64,000 nt of DNA from Gemelliphila asaccharolytica (GTDB taxonomy: Bacteria; Bacillota; Bacilli; Staphylococcales; Gemellaceae): the NCBI RefSeq assembly GCF_001553005.1, contig NZ_KQ959854.1:35119-99118 (forward strand). The letters run 5' to 3'. A program made the translations under genes and the position numbers. The notes under the pieces were generated by a model that searched no databases, was not told the DNA's origin, and was given only the letters and a program-made list of their open reading frames with translations. Below are positions 1-11,023 of the stretch, in pieces (position 1 is the first letter of the stretch; each line of letters opens with the position of its first letter).

Positions 1-2074
<2,074 letters not shown>

Positions 2075-2084
2075 TTCATATAAT

Positions 2085-2130
2085 AAAATATTGACAAGAG
2101 AAGATTAACTTTCTCTTGTCAATATTTTTT
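2085..2130 (+). terminator. Rho-independent terminator between mnmA and tsaD
   Basis: A 16-base inverted repeat (2087-2102 and 2111-2126) with an 8-base loop is followed by a T run on the plus strand. It terminates the desulfurase-mnmA transcript. The loop and right arm overlap the last codons and stop of tsaD, whose transcript reads the same hairpin from the other side with a much poorer T tract. Confidence 0.85.
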
Positions 2131-3133
2131 CTAAAGATAATGTTGATTTAGCATTTAAAACCAAAGGATCTGAAAATATATTTTTTTTATAATAATAATA
2201 TCCACAAGCACCTATCATGGCGGCATTATCGCTACAATATTTCATATCAGGTATAAGGACATTTATATCAAAAATTTTTTCGAAATTTTTTACTCTCTTT
2301 CTTAATTCGCTATTTCCTGCTACTCCTCCCGCAAGAATAAACTGTTTAATACCAAAATCTTTAATTGCCCTTTTACTTTTTTTCTCTAATACTTCTACAA
2401 CTGCATTTTGAAAGCTTTTTGCTAAATTTTCTTTAATTATAGATTCTCCTCTTTGTTTACAATTGTGAATAATATTTATAACTGCAGATTTCATACCTGA
2501 AAAACTAAAATTATAATCATCACTATCTATCATTGCACGTGGTATATCATAAGTATCTATTCCTAATTTTGATAGTTTGTCTACCTTAGGTCCCCCAGGG
2601 TACTCTAAATCTAATTGTCTTGCTACTTTATCGTATGCTTCTCCTACAGCATCATCTTGGGTAGTTCCTATTATATGAAAATCTAATTCTCCTTTTAATA
2701 AAACTAATTCAGTATGTCCTCCGCTCACTACTAATGCTAAAGATGGATAAATTATCTGATTGTCTATATTAGAAGCATATATGTGACCTGCGATATGATG
2801 TGCCCCTATAAGAGGTTTATTCAGTAAATAACTCAATGTTTTTGCTACATTTACCCCGACCAAAAGTGACCCTATTAATCCTGGCCCTTGAGTTACACAA
2901 ATTGCAGATATTTCTTCTAAAGTCATTTTTGCTTCTTGTAAACTTTCTGAAATAACTTGAATTATTACTTCTATATGTTTCCTACTTGCAATTTCTGGGA
3001 CAACCCCTCCATATTTTTTATGAATATTTATTTGACTGCTCACTATATTAGATAATACTTCTTTTCCATTTCTAACTACTGATACACTAGTTTCATCACA
3101 ACTTGATTCTATAGCTAATATATTAATATTCAT
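2105..3133 (-). CDS. tsaD: tRNA N6-threonylcarbamoyladenosine transferase TsaD
   Basis: TsaD is the Kae1/Gcp-family catalytic subunit that moves the threonylcarbamoyl group from TC-AMP to A37 of ANN-decoding tRNAs, together with TsaB and TsaE. The sequence has the ASKHA-fold start ESSCDETS, the metal-binding histidines in AHHIAGHIYA, the SGGHTELV and GGVAGN motifs, and a normal length of about 342 residues. A GTG (3136) and an ATG (3133) are adjacent; the ATG is preferred for its 8-base spacing from AGGGAA. The start overlaps the end of rimI, which indicates translational coupling in tsaE-tsaB-rimI-tsaD. Confidence 0.96.
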   Translation of the reverse strand: MNINILAIESSCDETSVSVVRNGKEVLSNIVSSQINIHKKYGGVVPEIASRKHIEVIIQVISESLQEAKMTLEEISAICVTQGPGLIGSLLVGVNVAKTLSYLLNKPLIGAHHIAGHIYASNIDNQIIYPSLALVVSGGHTELVLLKGELDFHIIGTTQDDAVGEAYDKVARQLDLEYPGGPKVDKLSKLGIDTYDIPRAMIDSDDYNFSFSGMKSAVINIIHNCKQRGESIIKENLAKSFQNAVVEVLEKKSKRAIKDFGIKQFILAGGVAGNSELRKRVKNFEKIFDINVLIPDMKYCSDNAAMIGACGYYYYKKNIFSDPLVLNAKSTLSLEKILTRES

Positions 3134-3575
3134 CACAAAATTCCCTTATCATTACATATGCATCTTCATTATTATTTTGATAATAATCTGGTCTACGCCC
3201 TACTACATCAAAACCTGCTTTTGTATAAACTTTTATTGCTTTTTTATTACTTTCTCTCACTTCTATAGTGGATTTTTCTATACCTTTAGTAGTTTTATAA
3301 AGCTCCATAACATAAATTAAAAATAACTGACCCAATTTCTTGTCTTGGTGAGGTTTATCGATAACAAATTTATTTATTTGGTATTCTTTTGCTACATACC
3401 AACCACCAAGAAAACCAATAATTTTGTCATCATTAAATAGAGCATAATATTGTGAATTTTCATGTTCCAACTCTTTTTTGAACATCTCTTTACTCCAACT
3501 ATCATCAAAATTATTTTTATCTATTTCCACTAAATCATCTAATTTTTCTAATCCTACTCTATCTATTTTTATCAT
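3123..3575 (-). CDS. rimI: Ribosomal protein/TsaD-region N-acetyltransferase RimI
   Basis: This is a GNAT acetyltransferase of 150 residues. The family acetylates the N-terminal alanine of ribosomal protein S18 in E. coli. The central acetyl-CoA region is recognisable (FVIDKPHQDKKLGQLFL), as are the late motifs VRESNKKAIKVYTKAGF and VGRRPDYY. It overlaps tsaB by 17 bases and tsaD by 11 bases, the classical position between tsaB and tsaD in Bacillota. Its real substrate in this organism cannot be read from the sequence. Confidence 0.92.
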   Translation of the reverse strand: MIKIDRVGLEKLDDLVEIDKNNFDDSWSKEMFKKELEHENSQYYALFNDDKIIGFLGGWYVAKEYQINKFVIDKPHQDKKLGQLFLIYVMELYKTTKGIEKSTIEVRESNKKAIKVYTKAGFDVVGRRPDYYQNNNEDAYVMIREFCDEY

Positions 3576-4221
3576 TTAATAATTTCCTTTCTGCTTCCGT
3601 CAGTCTTAAATAACTAGGAATAGCATTAAAATAATCTGTTTTTTCAACATATTTTTTTACTAATAAATAGTTTTTTGCATATGCATATTGATTAAATAAT
3701 TTATATTCTTTATTAAATTTTTCATAATCAAATTTATTTATATCTACTCCTACAAATACTATTTCTTTATCGTATTTCTCTAAAAAAGCTAAAATATCAT
3801 TTAAATCATAATAATTTTCTTTTAAAATTTCCTTATCATTCAAATAAACTGCACCATAAACATGATTTCTTCTAGCATCAATTAAGGGTACTGTCAATTT
3901 ATCTTTATTATCTACACCAGCAGATAGAAGTCGAAGTGTAGACAAAACTTTTATAGGAATATTTAATACAAATGAAAAAGTTTTGGCAATTGCTAAAACG
4001 ATTCTTATTGCTGTATATGACCCTGGCCCTTTTGTAACAATTATCTCAGTTATATCATTTTTATCTAGCCCTGCTTTTTTTATAGAACTATCTATTTCAT
4101 GTAAAATTATTTCTGATAAGTTATTATTACACTGTTTATTTTCTTCTAAAATTAATTTATCATTATCAATAATTGCTATAGATAAAAATCCAATTGAAGC
4201 TTCTACTACTAAACTTGCCAT
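3559..4221 (-). CDS. tsaB: tRNA threonylcarbamoyladenosine biosynthesis protein TsaB
   Basis: TsaB is an ASKHA-fold paralogue of TsaD that forms the TsaB-TsaD heterodimer, to which TsaE binds. The conserved GPGSYTAIRI motif is at about residues 65-74, followed by a PLIDARRNHVYGAVY segment typical of the family. At 220 residues it is a usual length for a Gram-positive TsaB. It overlaps tsaE by 13 bases upstream and rimI by 17 bases downstream. Confidence 0.94.
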   Translation of the reverse strand: MASLVVEASIGFLSIAIIDNDKLILEENKQCNNNLSEIILHEIDSSIKKAGLDKNDITEIIVTKGPGSYTAIRIVLAIAKTFSFVLNIPIKVLSTLRLLSAGVDNKDKLTVPLIDARRNHVYGAVYLNDKEILKENYYDLNDILAFLEKYDKEIVFVGVDINKFDYEKFNKEYKLFNQYAYAKNYLLVKKYVEKTDYFNAIPSYLRLTEAERKLLNDKNR

Positions 4222-4667
4222 CTTTCCTCCAATTTTTTCAACATTTTATTATAATAGTCACCTTCAGATGACAAGGTCAACTCCCTTTTTCCTAATTTAT
4301 TTTCTATCTTTATATTTATTTTCTCTTTTGGTAAAAAATCTTCTATAAATTCTCCCCACTCAACAACGCATACATTATCTTCAAAAAAAATTTCTTCAAA
4401 ACCTAAATCATCCTCTGAATTTTCTAACCTATATGCATCTATATGATAAAATGAAAAATTCTTAGCTTGATATTCTTTAAGTATGTTAAACGTAGGTGAA
4501 GTTACAGTTTCCTTAACTCCTAAATTTTTCGCCAAAAATTTTGTTAATGTTGTCTTCCCCGCAGCTAAATCTCCTGTTAAAGTAAGAAATAATTTATTTT
4601 CTACCAAAGAAGACAATAATTTTGCTAATTTTTTTGTATCTTCTATATTATTTAAAAAAATCTTCAT
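4209..4667 (-). CDS. tsaE: tRNA threonylcarbamoyladenosine biosynthesis ATPase TsaE
   Basis: TsaE is a small P-loop ATPase (152 residues) that drives turnover of the TsaBD complex in t6A synthesis. Walker A is GDLAAGKTT at about residue 32, then TSPTFNILKEY and the HIDAYRL motif follow, as in all TsaE proteins, with a VVEWGE segment later. It is the first gene of the four-gene overlapping t6A operon. A TATAAT-like box lies about 30 bases upstream in the AT-rich gap. Confidence 0.95.
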   Translation of the reverse strand: MKIFLNNIEDTKKLAKLLSSLVENKLFLTLTGDLAAGKTTLTKFLAKNLGVKETVTSPTFNILKEYQAKNFSFYHIDAYRLENSEDDLGFEEIFFEDNVCVVEWGEFIEDFLPKEKINIKIENKLGKRELTLSSEGDYYNKMLKKLEERWQV

Positions 4668-4891
4668 TATCTTATCACCGTTTTTTCTCTACTAAATAAT
4701 ATATTATATAATAAAAAATTATCTTTTTCAAATTTATAAATCTACATTTCTAGAAATTATTATGATTTATACTAAAAATACCATTTTTTATAATTAGCAA
4801 TAATTTTATTTTCATTTCTTTAGCACTATCTTTATATCGTAAATTGAGTTAAATTTTATTATTATACTTTAAACAAAAAAATTTTTTAGTG

Positions 4892-4920
4892 TTGTTATTT
4901 AAATTTAAATTTGCTATACT
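4892..4920 (+). promoter_or_regulatory. Sigma-A-type promoter for the nuclease gene
   Basis: TTGTTA (4892-4897) and TATACT (4915-4920) are separated by 17 bases, 43 bases before the ATG of the nuclease gene. A good AAGGAG ribosome binding site lies in between. The rest of the 4668-4962 gap is AT-rich and shows nothing else beyond the divergent tsaE promoter. Confidence 0.6.
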
Positions 4921-4962
4921 TGAAAAAAATAAAAAATAAAGCTTATGTCTTAAGGAGATAAC

Positions 4963-5523
4963 ATGAATAAAAAATTATACTTTATTCTCTCATTAATTTT
5001 TACTGTAGCTATATGTTCTTGTATTTTTTTATTTAAAGATATAAATTATAAAAATAATTTTCAAAAAACAAAGTCCCAAAATGTTAATGGTATAGTTGTT
5101 AAGGGAGATACAACAAGATATGAAGTCAAATTCATAAAAAAAGTCGATGGAGATACGATAAAAGTTAAATTTAATAATAAAAATTTAACCGTAAGATATT
5201 TAAATATAGACACTCCAGAAACTGTAAAACCTAATACACCAGTACAAAAATACGGACCCGAAGCAAGTGAATTTAATGAAAACATATTAAAAAATGCAAA
5301 AAAAGTAGAACTTGAATTTGATGTTAATAAGAAATTTGATAAATATAATAGAGCCTTAGCCTATGTATATGCTGATGGTAAACTTGTTCAAGAAGAGTTA
5401 TTAAAAGAAGGATTAGCAGAAATAAAATATGTATATGCTCCCGATACAAGATATTTAAAAAGATTGAAAAAAGCCCAAAATGAAGCAAAATCTAATAAAA
5501 AAAATCTTTGGAGCGAAAGATAA
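4963..5523 (+). CDS. Membrane-anchored or secreted thermonuclease (SNase-like)
   Basis: This is a staphylococcal-nuclease-fold Ca-dependent nuclease for DNA and RNA outside the cell. A hydrophobic N-terminus (residues 4-24) acts as signal peptide or anchor. The SNase domain covers about residues 58-184. The catalytic set is visible: Asp in VDGDTIKV, Arg in TVRYLNID, Asp-Thr-x-Glu in NIDTPE, and the second Arg in KYNRALAY. The C-terminus NLWSER is typical. The cysteines in AICSC do not form a clean lipobox, so an uncleaved anchor or ordinary signal peptidase site is more likely than a lipoprotein. It could serve nutrient scavenging or DNA uptake. Confidence 0.92.
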   Translation: MNKKLYFILSLIFTVAICSCIFLFKDINYKNNFQKTKSQNVNGIVVKGDTTRYEVKFIKKVDGDTIKVKFNNKNLTVRYLNIDTPETVKPNTPVQKYGPEASEFNENILKNAKKVELEFDVNKKFDKYNRALAYVYADGKLVQEELLKEGLAEIKYVYAPDTRYLKRLKKAQNEAKSNKKNLWSER

Positions 5524-5595
5524 TATTTTAAAAAATAATTGTTTATTTCTCTATTTAGTTGTATAATTATTATAAAGTTTGAAAGGAGTTTTCTT

Positions 5596-5793
5596 ATGAA
5601 AGTAATTGTTTCACTATTTTGGGGATTTATTTTTGCATTTATTGCAATATTCATAATTTCATCAATTTTAGGAAGTAATGGTATTAGTAAAGGAATTTCT
5701 TTACAAAATTGTGCTATATTAGCCATTTTCTTTACTATAGGAGCTTCTATAATCACTTCTATGTTTAAACCATCACAAAATAAAGAAAAATAA
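5596..5793 (+). CDS. Small two-helix membrane protein, function unknown
   Basis: The gene encodes 65 residues with two hydrophobic segments (about 4-25 and 37-55) and a short charged tail ending QNKEK. The start is set by a strong AAAGGAG 8 bases before the ATG at 5596; the open frame extends further upstream but without a site. I do not recognise the family. It lies between the nuclease and the Nudix gene on the same strand, 72 bases after the former, so it may be co-transcribed. Confidence 0.7.
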   Translation: MKVIVSLFWGFIFAFIAIFIISSILGSNGISKGISLQNCAILAIFFTIGASIITSMFKPSQNKEK

Positions 5794-5847
5794 TAATAAT
5801 AATTTGAACTGTTTTTACAGTTCTTTATTTTTATCTAGGAGAATAAA

Positions 5848-6324
5848 ATGAAAAATGTATTAGCTACAATGTGTTATATAGACAACGGCGATGAGTTCCT
5901 AATGCTTTTAAGAAATAAAAAGAAAAATGATATACATGAAGGAATGATAATTAGCGTTGGTGGAAAAATAGAAGATGGAGAAAGTCCAGAAGATTGCGTA
6001 ATAAGAGAAGTTAAGGAAGAGTCAAATTTAAATATTATAAATCCTAAATTAAGGGGCATAATAACATTCCCAAATTTTCAAAATGAAACAAATTGGTACA
6101 CTTATGTCTATACAGCTACTGAATATACTGGCAATATTACAGATAACTGTACAGAAGGTGAATTAATATGGATAAAAAAAGATGATATAAAAAATAAAAA
6201 AATAAAAACATGGGAAGGAGATTTCTTTTTTTTAAACTGGTTAATAGAAAATAAACCATTTTTCTCTGCAAAATTTATCTATAAAAATAATAAATACATA
6301 AACCATGAAGTCAAATTTTATTAA
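5848..6324 (+). CDS. Nudix hydrolase, MutT/8-oxo-dGTPase-like
   Basis: This is a 158-residue Nudix protein. The Nudix box GKIEDGESPEDCVIREVKEE is at about residues 32-51, with the metal-binding REVKEE core intact. The N-terminus LATMCYIDNGDEFLMLLRNKK and the following INPKLRGIITFPNF resemble streptococcal MutX and related 8-oxo-dGTP diphosphatases. The likely role is sanitising oxidised nucleotides. Substrate assignment inside Nudix families is uncertain. It precedes the thioesterase gene by 12 bases. Confidence 0.88.
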   Translation: MKNVLATMCYIDNGDEFLMLLRNKKKNDIHEGMIISVGGKIEDGESPEDCVIREVKEESNLNIINPKLRGIITFPNFQNETNWYTYVYTATEYTGNITDNCTEGELIWIKKDDIKNKKIKTWEGDFFFLNWLIENKPFFSAKFIYKNNKYINHEVKFY

Positions 6325-6336
6325 AAAGGAGTAAAT

Positions 6337-6723
6337 ATGAATATAATAGAAAACTTAGAAAAAAAATTTATTGTAGAAAAAGAACATAGTGCAAAAAATG
6401 TAGGAAGTGGAGATTTAGATGTTTTATCTACTCCTATGCTTGTAGCATACATTGAAGAAACTTGCAAAGATATAATAAATATGTCGTTAAATAATGACGA
6501 ACTTGGTTCTGTTGGTAGTAAAATAGAATTAGACCACCTTGCCCCATCAAAAATAAAAAATGAAATTTTAATAAAAGCTAAAGTTAAAGAAATTATAAAA
6601 GAAAAAATAATAATTTTCGACATTATTGCCATAGATAACACTACAAATAAAAAAATAGGTATCGCCTCTCACACTAGAGTTATAATCAATAATAAAAAAT
6701 TTTTAGAAAAATTAGGTAATTAA
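6337..6723 (+). CDS. Hot-dog-fold thioesterase (FlK-like)
   Basis: The protein has 128 residues. The pattern AKNVGSGDLDVLSTPMLVAYIEE, then GSKIELDHLAPSKI, and the ending SHTRVIIN matches the hot-dog thioesterase group that includes fluoroacetyl-CoA thioesterase FlK; most members are generic acyl-CoA thioesterases. The Thr and Glu in STPMLVAYIEE correspond to catalytic positions of that group. It has a good AAGGAG site and is the last gene of the plus-strand run, ending before a long bidirectional hairpin. Confidence 0.82.
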   Translation: MNIIENLEKKFIVEKEHSAKNVGSGDLDVLSTPMLVAYIEETCKDIINMSLNNDELGSVGSKIELDHLAPSKIKNEILIKAKVKEIIKEKIIIFDIIAIDNTTNKKIGIASHTRVIINNKKFLEKLGN

Positions 6724-6780
6724 TAAAACCTAAATTATTTTTAAAATTATTATTTCCTTACCATTCTTATTAAAAAATAA

Positions 6781-6863
6781 AAAAATCCTTTGTAACAATT
6801 TTATCTTTCTTAAACTTAATTAGTTTAATTTTTTTAAAGTTAAGTATTGTTCAAAGGATTTTT
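6781..6863. terminator. Long bidirectional terminator between convergent genes
   Basis: A 12-base outer stem (6781-6792 with 6852-6863) is extended by ACAAT/ATTGT inside and encloses further pairing. Both strands have T tracts. It separates the thioesterase from the convergent aminotransferase. Confidence 0.75.
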
Positions 6864-6871
6864 TTATTGTT

Positions 6872-8044
6872 TTAAATAACTTCTTTTATTCTTTTTACAG
6901 CTTCTTTTAGATTTTCCATACTAGTTGCATAGCTAATTCTAACATACTCATCATAGACATTTCCAAATGCTGTTCCTGGAATTACTCCTACTTTTGCTTC
7001 TTTTGCTAAAAGTTTGCAAAATTCCATTGATTTAATTTTTCTATATTTTTCAGGTATCCTAGCAAAAACATAAAATGCTCCATCTATTCCTGAAATAGTA
7101 AAACCTAATTTTTTTAATTCTGGTACTAAATATTTCTGTCTTTGTGTATAGGTTTCTACCATTTTTCTACTATATTCTTTTGATTTTTCATCTTTTAAAG
7201 CAGATATTGCAGCATCTTGAATAAACGTTGCAACTCCTGACACTGTGAACATATGAAAAACTAATATTTTTTTTATAGCTTCTTTTGGTGCTACTACAAA
7301 CCCTACTCTCCATCCTGTCATTGCGTGTGATTTAGATAGACCTGTTATTAAAATTGTTTGCTCTGGTAATAATTCAGTTAGTGATGTATGTTTATAATTG
7401 TAGCTTATATCAGAATATATTTCATCACTTATTACAAAAATATCATATTTTTTAAATGTTTCTGCAAGTGCTTGTAGTTCTTCTTTTGTATAAGAAACTC
7501 CAGATGGATTATTTGGATAGTTTATTACTATTGCCTTAACATTATCATACTTTTTGTAATGTTTTTCAAAAAGTTCTGGAGTTAATTTAAAGTTTGTTTC
7601 TAATGTATCTATAATTCCTACATTACAATTATTTAAAATTGAACATCCTTCATATGAGGTGAAATATGGTGCTACTATTAAAATAGTATCTCCTGAATTT
7701 GTTAAAGCTGATATTGTATGCTCTATTGCTGCACTTGCTCCTACTGTAACTATAACTTCATCAGGAGTATAATTTACATTGTATTTTTCCTTCATCATGT
7801 CTGATACAGCTTCTCTTAACTCATAAACTCCAGCATTCAATGAATAATGTGTTCTATTATTCTGTAATGATTTTATAGCTGATTCTTTTACTACTTCAGC
7901 TGTATTAAAGTCTGGTTCTCCTAATGTTAATTTTATTATACCTTCTATTTTAGAGGCATATGCATCAAATTCTCTGATTGGAGATCCCTTTAAGTTATCT
8001 AACGAACTACAAAAACTGTTTTTTAATGTTTCTTTTAATTTCAA
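6872..8044 (-). CDS. PLP-dependent class I/II aminotransferase
   Basis: This fold-type I aminotransferase has 390 residues. The PLP lysine is in LSKSHAMTGWRVGF; NYPNNPSG and ISDEIYSD are the other cofactor motifs, and RISYA carries the substrate-carboxylate arginine. The closest groups I recognise are PatA (N-acetyl-diaminopimelate transaminase) and streptococcal aromatic or aspartate aminotransferases. The start is TTG with GGAGG 8 bases upstream. It lies 72 bases behind alaS with no convincing terminator, so the alanine T-box may also control it. Confidence 0.9.
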   Translation of the reverse strand: MKLKETLKNSFCSSLDNLKGSPIREFDAYASKIEGIIKLTLGEPDFNTAEVVKESAIKSLQNNRTHYSLNAGVYELREAVSDMMKEKYNVNYTPDEVIVTVGASAAIEHTISALTNSGDTILIVAPYFTSYEGCSILNNCNVGIIDTLETNFKLTPELFEKHYKKYDNVKAIVINYPNNPSGVSYTKEELQALAETFKKYDIFVISDEIYSDISYNYKHTSLTELLPEQTILITGLSKSHAMTGWRVGFVVAPKEAIKKILVFHMFTVSGVATFIQDAAISALKDEKSKEYSRKMVETYTQRQKYLVPELKKLGFTISGIDGAFYVFARIPEKYRKIKSMEFCKLLAKEAKVGVIPGTAFGNVYDEYVRISYATSMENLKEAVKRIKEVI

Positions 8045-8116
8045 TTTCCTACCTCCATAATTTAAATTGTTTTACTTTTTAGCTTATCAGCTAAATATAT
8101 AAATTTTATAATAGAA

Positions 8117-10744
8117 TTATTCTCTAATTAATTCTTCTAGTTTAGCAAAAGCTACATTTACTTTTGTTTGGTCTTTTGCTCCTGCTTGAGCCATCTCTGG
8201 ACGGCCTCCACCTCTTCCGCCGCATATTGTAGCTATTTCATTTACTAATTTTCCTGCTTGATATTTAGTTGTTAATTTTTTATCTACTGCTACTACAAAA
8301 TTAACTTTATTATTATTTATAGCTGCAAATGCTATAACATAACTATCAAGTTTATTTTTAGCATCATCTACTATTTGTTTTAAGTGATTCATGTCTTCTG
8401 CTTCTACTACACTTGTTAGCAATTGAACTCCAGAAATTTCTTTTACATTCGAAAGTAAATCTTTTACTTTTTGATTTGAGATTTTTTGTTGTAATGTTTC
8501 TTTTTCTTTTGTTAATTTTTTAATATCATCTTGCAATGTTTCTATTTTATCTATTACATTTGTTTCATTTGATTTTGTTAGATTGCACACTTCTTTTAAT
8601 ATATTATTTTCTTTTTTAAGATATTTATAAGCTGCTTTCCCTGTTAAAGCTTCTATTCTTCTTACTCCTGCTGCTATTCCTGTTTCTGATATTATTTTAA
8701 AAATACCTACTTCTGCTGTATTTCTGTTATGGGTTCCTCCACAAAATTCTTTAGAAAATTCTCCTATGAATACTACCCTTACCATATCATCATATTTTTC
8801 TCCAAATAGCGCTTGTGCCCCTAGTTTTTTTGCTTCTTCTATTGGCATTATTTTTGTGTGCATTGGTATTGCTTCCCATATTTTTTCATTTACTAATAAT
8901 TCTACATCTTCTATTTCTTGCTGTGTTAGTGCTTTAAAGTGTGAAAGGTCAAATCTTAATCTTTCATCTGTTATAAGTGAACCTGCTTGTTTTACATGAT
9001 TTCCTACTACTTTTCTTAATGCTTCATTTAATAAATGTGTTGCAGAGTGATTTTTTTCTATATCTAATCTATAAGCTACATTAATTTTTAATTTGTAGTC
9101 TTTTTCTTTAGATAATATTCCTTTATTTATTTTTATAAAGTGAATATGTCTTCTATCTGGTAATTTTTTAACATCTACTACTTCTGCTTCAAATTCTTCT
9201 GATAATATTTTTCCTTTGTCTGCTACTTGACCTCCACTTTCTGCATAAAATGGTGTTTTGTCAAAAATAACTTTTACTATATCTTTTTTATCATAGTTTT
9301 CTATAATATTATCTTCTTTATCTATTATTGCTACTATTTTTGAAGTTGTTTCGTATTCATGATATCCTACAAACTCACTTGTTCCTTTTATTTTAGAATA
9401 CAAATCAGATTGTACTTGCATTGATTTATCATCATGGCGTGAACTTCTAGCTCTCTGTTTTTGTTTTTCCATTTCTTTTTCAAAACCTGATAAATCTACT
9501 TTTAATCCTTGTTCTTGAGCGTATTCATTAGTTAATTCTACAGGAAAACCAAATGTATCATACAATTTAAATGCTTCTTCGCCTGATATTGTTTTTGTTG
9601 TATTTTTCACTTCTTCTATTACTTTATTTAAGATTAATTCTCCCTCTTGTAATGTTTCATGAAATCTTTCTTCTTCTTTTAGGATAACATCTTTTACAAA
9701 AGTTGTTGATTTTGATACTTCAGGATAGTAATCATGCATTATTTTTGCTACAATGTCTGTTAATTTGTACATAAATGGTTTATTTATATTTAGATATTTT
9801 GCATATCTTATTGCTCGTCTTATAAGCCTTCTTAATATATATCCTCTTCCTTCATTAGATGGTATTGCTCCGTCAGAAACAGCAAATACAACTGTTCTTA
9901 TGTGGTCAGCAATCACTTTAAATGCTACATCCTCTTCTTTTTTATTTCTATATTTATGGCCAGAAATTTTTTCTATTTCTTTTATTATAGGAATAAATAG
10001 ATCTGTATCAAAATTTGTTTCTACCTCTTGGATAACAGAAGCCATTCTTTCAAGACCCATTCCCGTATCAATATTTTTTGCTGGTAAGTCAGTGTATGTA
10101 CCATCAGGATTATGGTTGTATTGGCTGAAAACTATATTCCATATTTCTAAATATCTTTCATTTTCTCCTCCTGGATACATTTCGCATTTAGGACAATCTT
10201 TATCTACTTCTTCCCCTCTGTCATAAAATATTTCTGTATTAGGACCTGAAGGACCTTCTCCTATATCCCAAAAGTTTCCTTCTATTCTAATTATTCTTTC
10301 TTCTGGTAGGCCTATTGTTTCTGTCCATATTTTAAATGTTTCTTCATCTTCTGGATGAATAGTTACATATAGTTTTTCCTTGTCTAATGCTAGCCATTTA
10401 TCTGATGTTAAAAATTCCCAGCCCCATTCTACTGCTTCTTTTTTAAAATAATCTCCAATTGAAAAATTACCTAACATTTCAAAAAATGTATGATGTCGAG
10501 CTGTTTTCCCTACATTTTCTATGTCATTTGTTCTTATAGATTTTTGTGAGTTTACTATTCTAGGCTTGTTAGGTATTTCTCTTCCGTCAAAATATTTTTT
10601 TAATGCAGCTACTCCTGAGTTAATCCATAATAATGTTGGATCATTATTTGGGACTAAAGATGCCCCAGGTTCTACCATGTGGTTTTTGCTTTTAAAAAAA
10701 TCTAAAAACATTCTTCTTATTTGTGATGCTGTTAATTCTTTCAT
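8117..10744 (-). CDS. alaS: Alanine--tRNA ligase
   Basis: AlaRS charges tRNA-Ala in the cytoplasm. The order is the class II catalytic core (from RRMFLDFFKSKNH, with HTFFEMLGNFSIGD), the tRNA-binding middle, the editing domain (HSATHLLNEALR and the metal-binding CGGTH) and the C-Ala DHHA1 domain ending GGRGGGRPEMAQAG. The start was set at the ATG at 10744 behind GAGGAGG; the open frame runs upstream into the T-box terminator and is not coding there. The length of 875 residues is normal. Expression is controlled by the T-box leader immediately upstream. Confidence 0.97.
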   Translation of the reverse strand: MKELTASQIRRMFLDFFKSKNHMVEPGASLVPNNDPTLLWINSGVAALKKYFDGREIPNKPRIVNSQKSIRTNDIENVGKTARHHTFFEMLGNFSIGDYFKKEAVEWGWEFLTSDKWLALDKEKLYVTIHPEDEETFKIWTETIGLPEERIIRIEGNFWDIGEGPSGPNTEIFYDRGEEVDKDCPKCEMYPGGENERYLEIWNIVFSQYNHNPDGTYTDLPAKNIDTGMGLERMASVIQEVETNFDTDLFIPIIKEIEKISGHKYRNKKEEDVAFKVIADHIRTVVFAVSDGAIPSNEGRGYILRRLIRRAIRYAKYLNINKPFMYKLTDIVAKIMHDYYPEVSKSTTFVKDVILKEEERFHETLQEGELILNKVIEEVKNTTKTISGEEAFKLYDTFGFPVELTNEYAQEQGLKVDLSGFEKEMEKQKQRARSSRHDDKSMQVQSDLYSKIKGTSEFVGYHEYETTSKIVAIIDKEDNIIENYDKKDIVKVIFDKTPFYAESGGQVADKGKILSEEFEAEVVDVKKLPDRRHIHFIKINKGILSKEKDYKLKINVAYRLDIEKNHSATHLLNEALRKVVGNHVKQAGSLITDERLRFDLSHFKALTQQEIEDVELLVNEKIWEAIPMHTKIMPIEEAKKLGAQALFGEKYDDMVRVVFIGEFSKEFCGGTHNRNTAEVGIFKIISETGIAAGVRRIEALTGKAAYKYLKKENNILKEVCNLTKSNETNVIDKIETLQDDIKKLTKEKETLQQKISNQKVKDLLSNVKEISGVQLLTSVVEAEDMNHLKQIVDDAKNKLDSYVIAFAAINNNKVNFVVAVDKKLTTKYQAGKLVNEIATICGGRGGGRPEMAQAGAKDQTKVNVAFAKLEELIRE

Positions 10745-10772
10745 TTTTTTCTCCTCCTCAAAATATATAAAT

Positions 10773-10987
10773 AAAAAAATCCTTGAGTTTAAAACCCAAG
10801 GACGAAATTTTCGTGGTACCACCTATTTTCAAGATAATCAGTCTTCTCTAATGTTAATAACGACTTTTCTGCCGGTGAAACTTTTTATAGGTAGCAATTA
10901 ATAAATGATATTCAGATCCTTTTCACCACTAGATCCTCTCTTTGAAATATCTTTTTTTATTAAAATTCCTAAATTTCTTTATTATTT
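10773..10987 (-). promoter_or_regulatory. T-box riboswitch leader of alaS
   Basis: The minus strand carries the canonical T-box AGGTGGTACCACG (10812-10824) and the downstream antiterminator partner CGTCCT. A competing terminator follows (stem of about 9 base pairs around 10781-10801, then seven T). Upstream is a Stem I-like hairpin with GGTGAAA/TTTCACC arms. T-boxes sense uncharged tRNA and allow read-through when the aminoacyl-tRNA is scarce. Alanine specificity is inferred from the gene; GCU and GCA triplets are both available as specifier and I could not fold it to decide. Confidence 0.93.
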
Positions 10988-10993
10988 TCTAAT

Positions 10994-11023
10994 ATTATAA
11001 TAAATTTATAAGATAATTGTCAA
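10994..11023 (-). promoter_or_regulatory. Promoter of the T-box/alaS transcript
   Basis: On the minus strand TTGACA (11018-11023) and TATAAT (10994-10999) are 18 bases apart, both perfect consensus. The TGA stop codon of the upstream S1-domain gene lies inside the -35 hexamer. Predicted transcription start is near 10987. Confidence 0.8.

Noticed and set aside
8766-10226. Plus-strand open frames opposite alaS
   Set aside because: They are shadows of the strongly supported alaS coding strand with no sites or domains of their own.
10745-10822. N-terminal extension of the alaS frame
   Set aside because: It would be translated from the T-box terminator and antiterminator region; GAGGAGG fixes the start at 10744.
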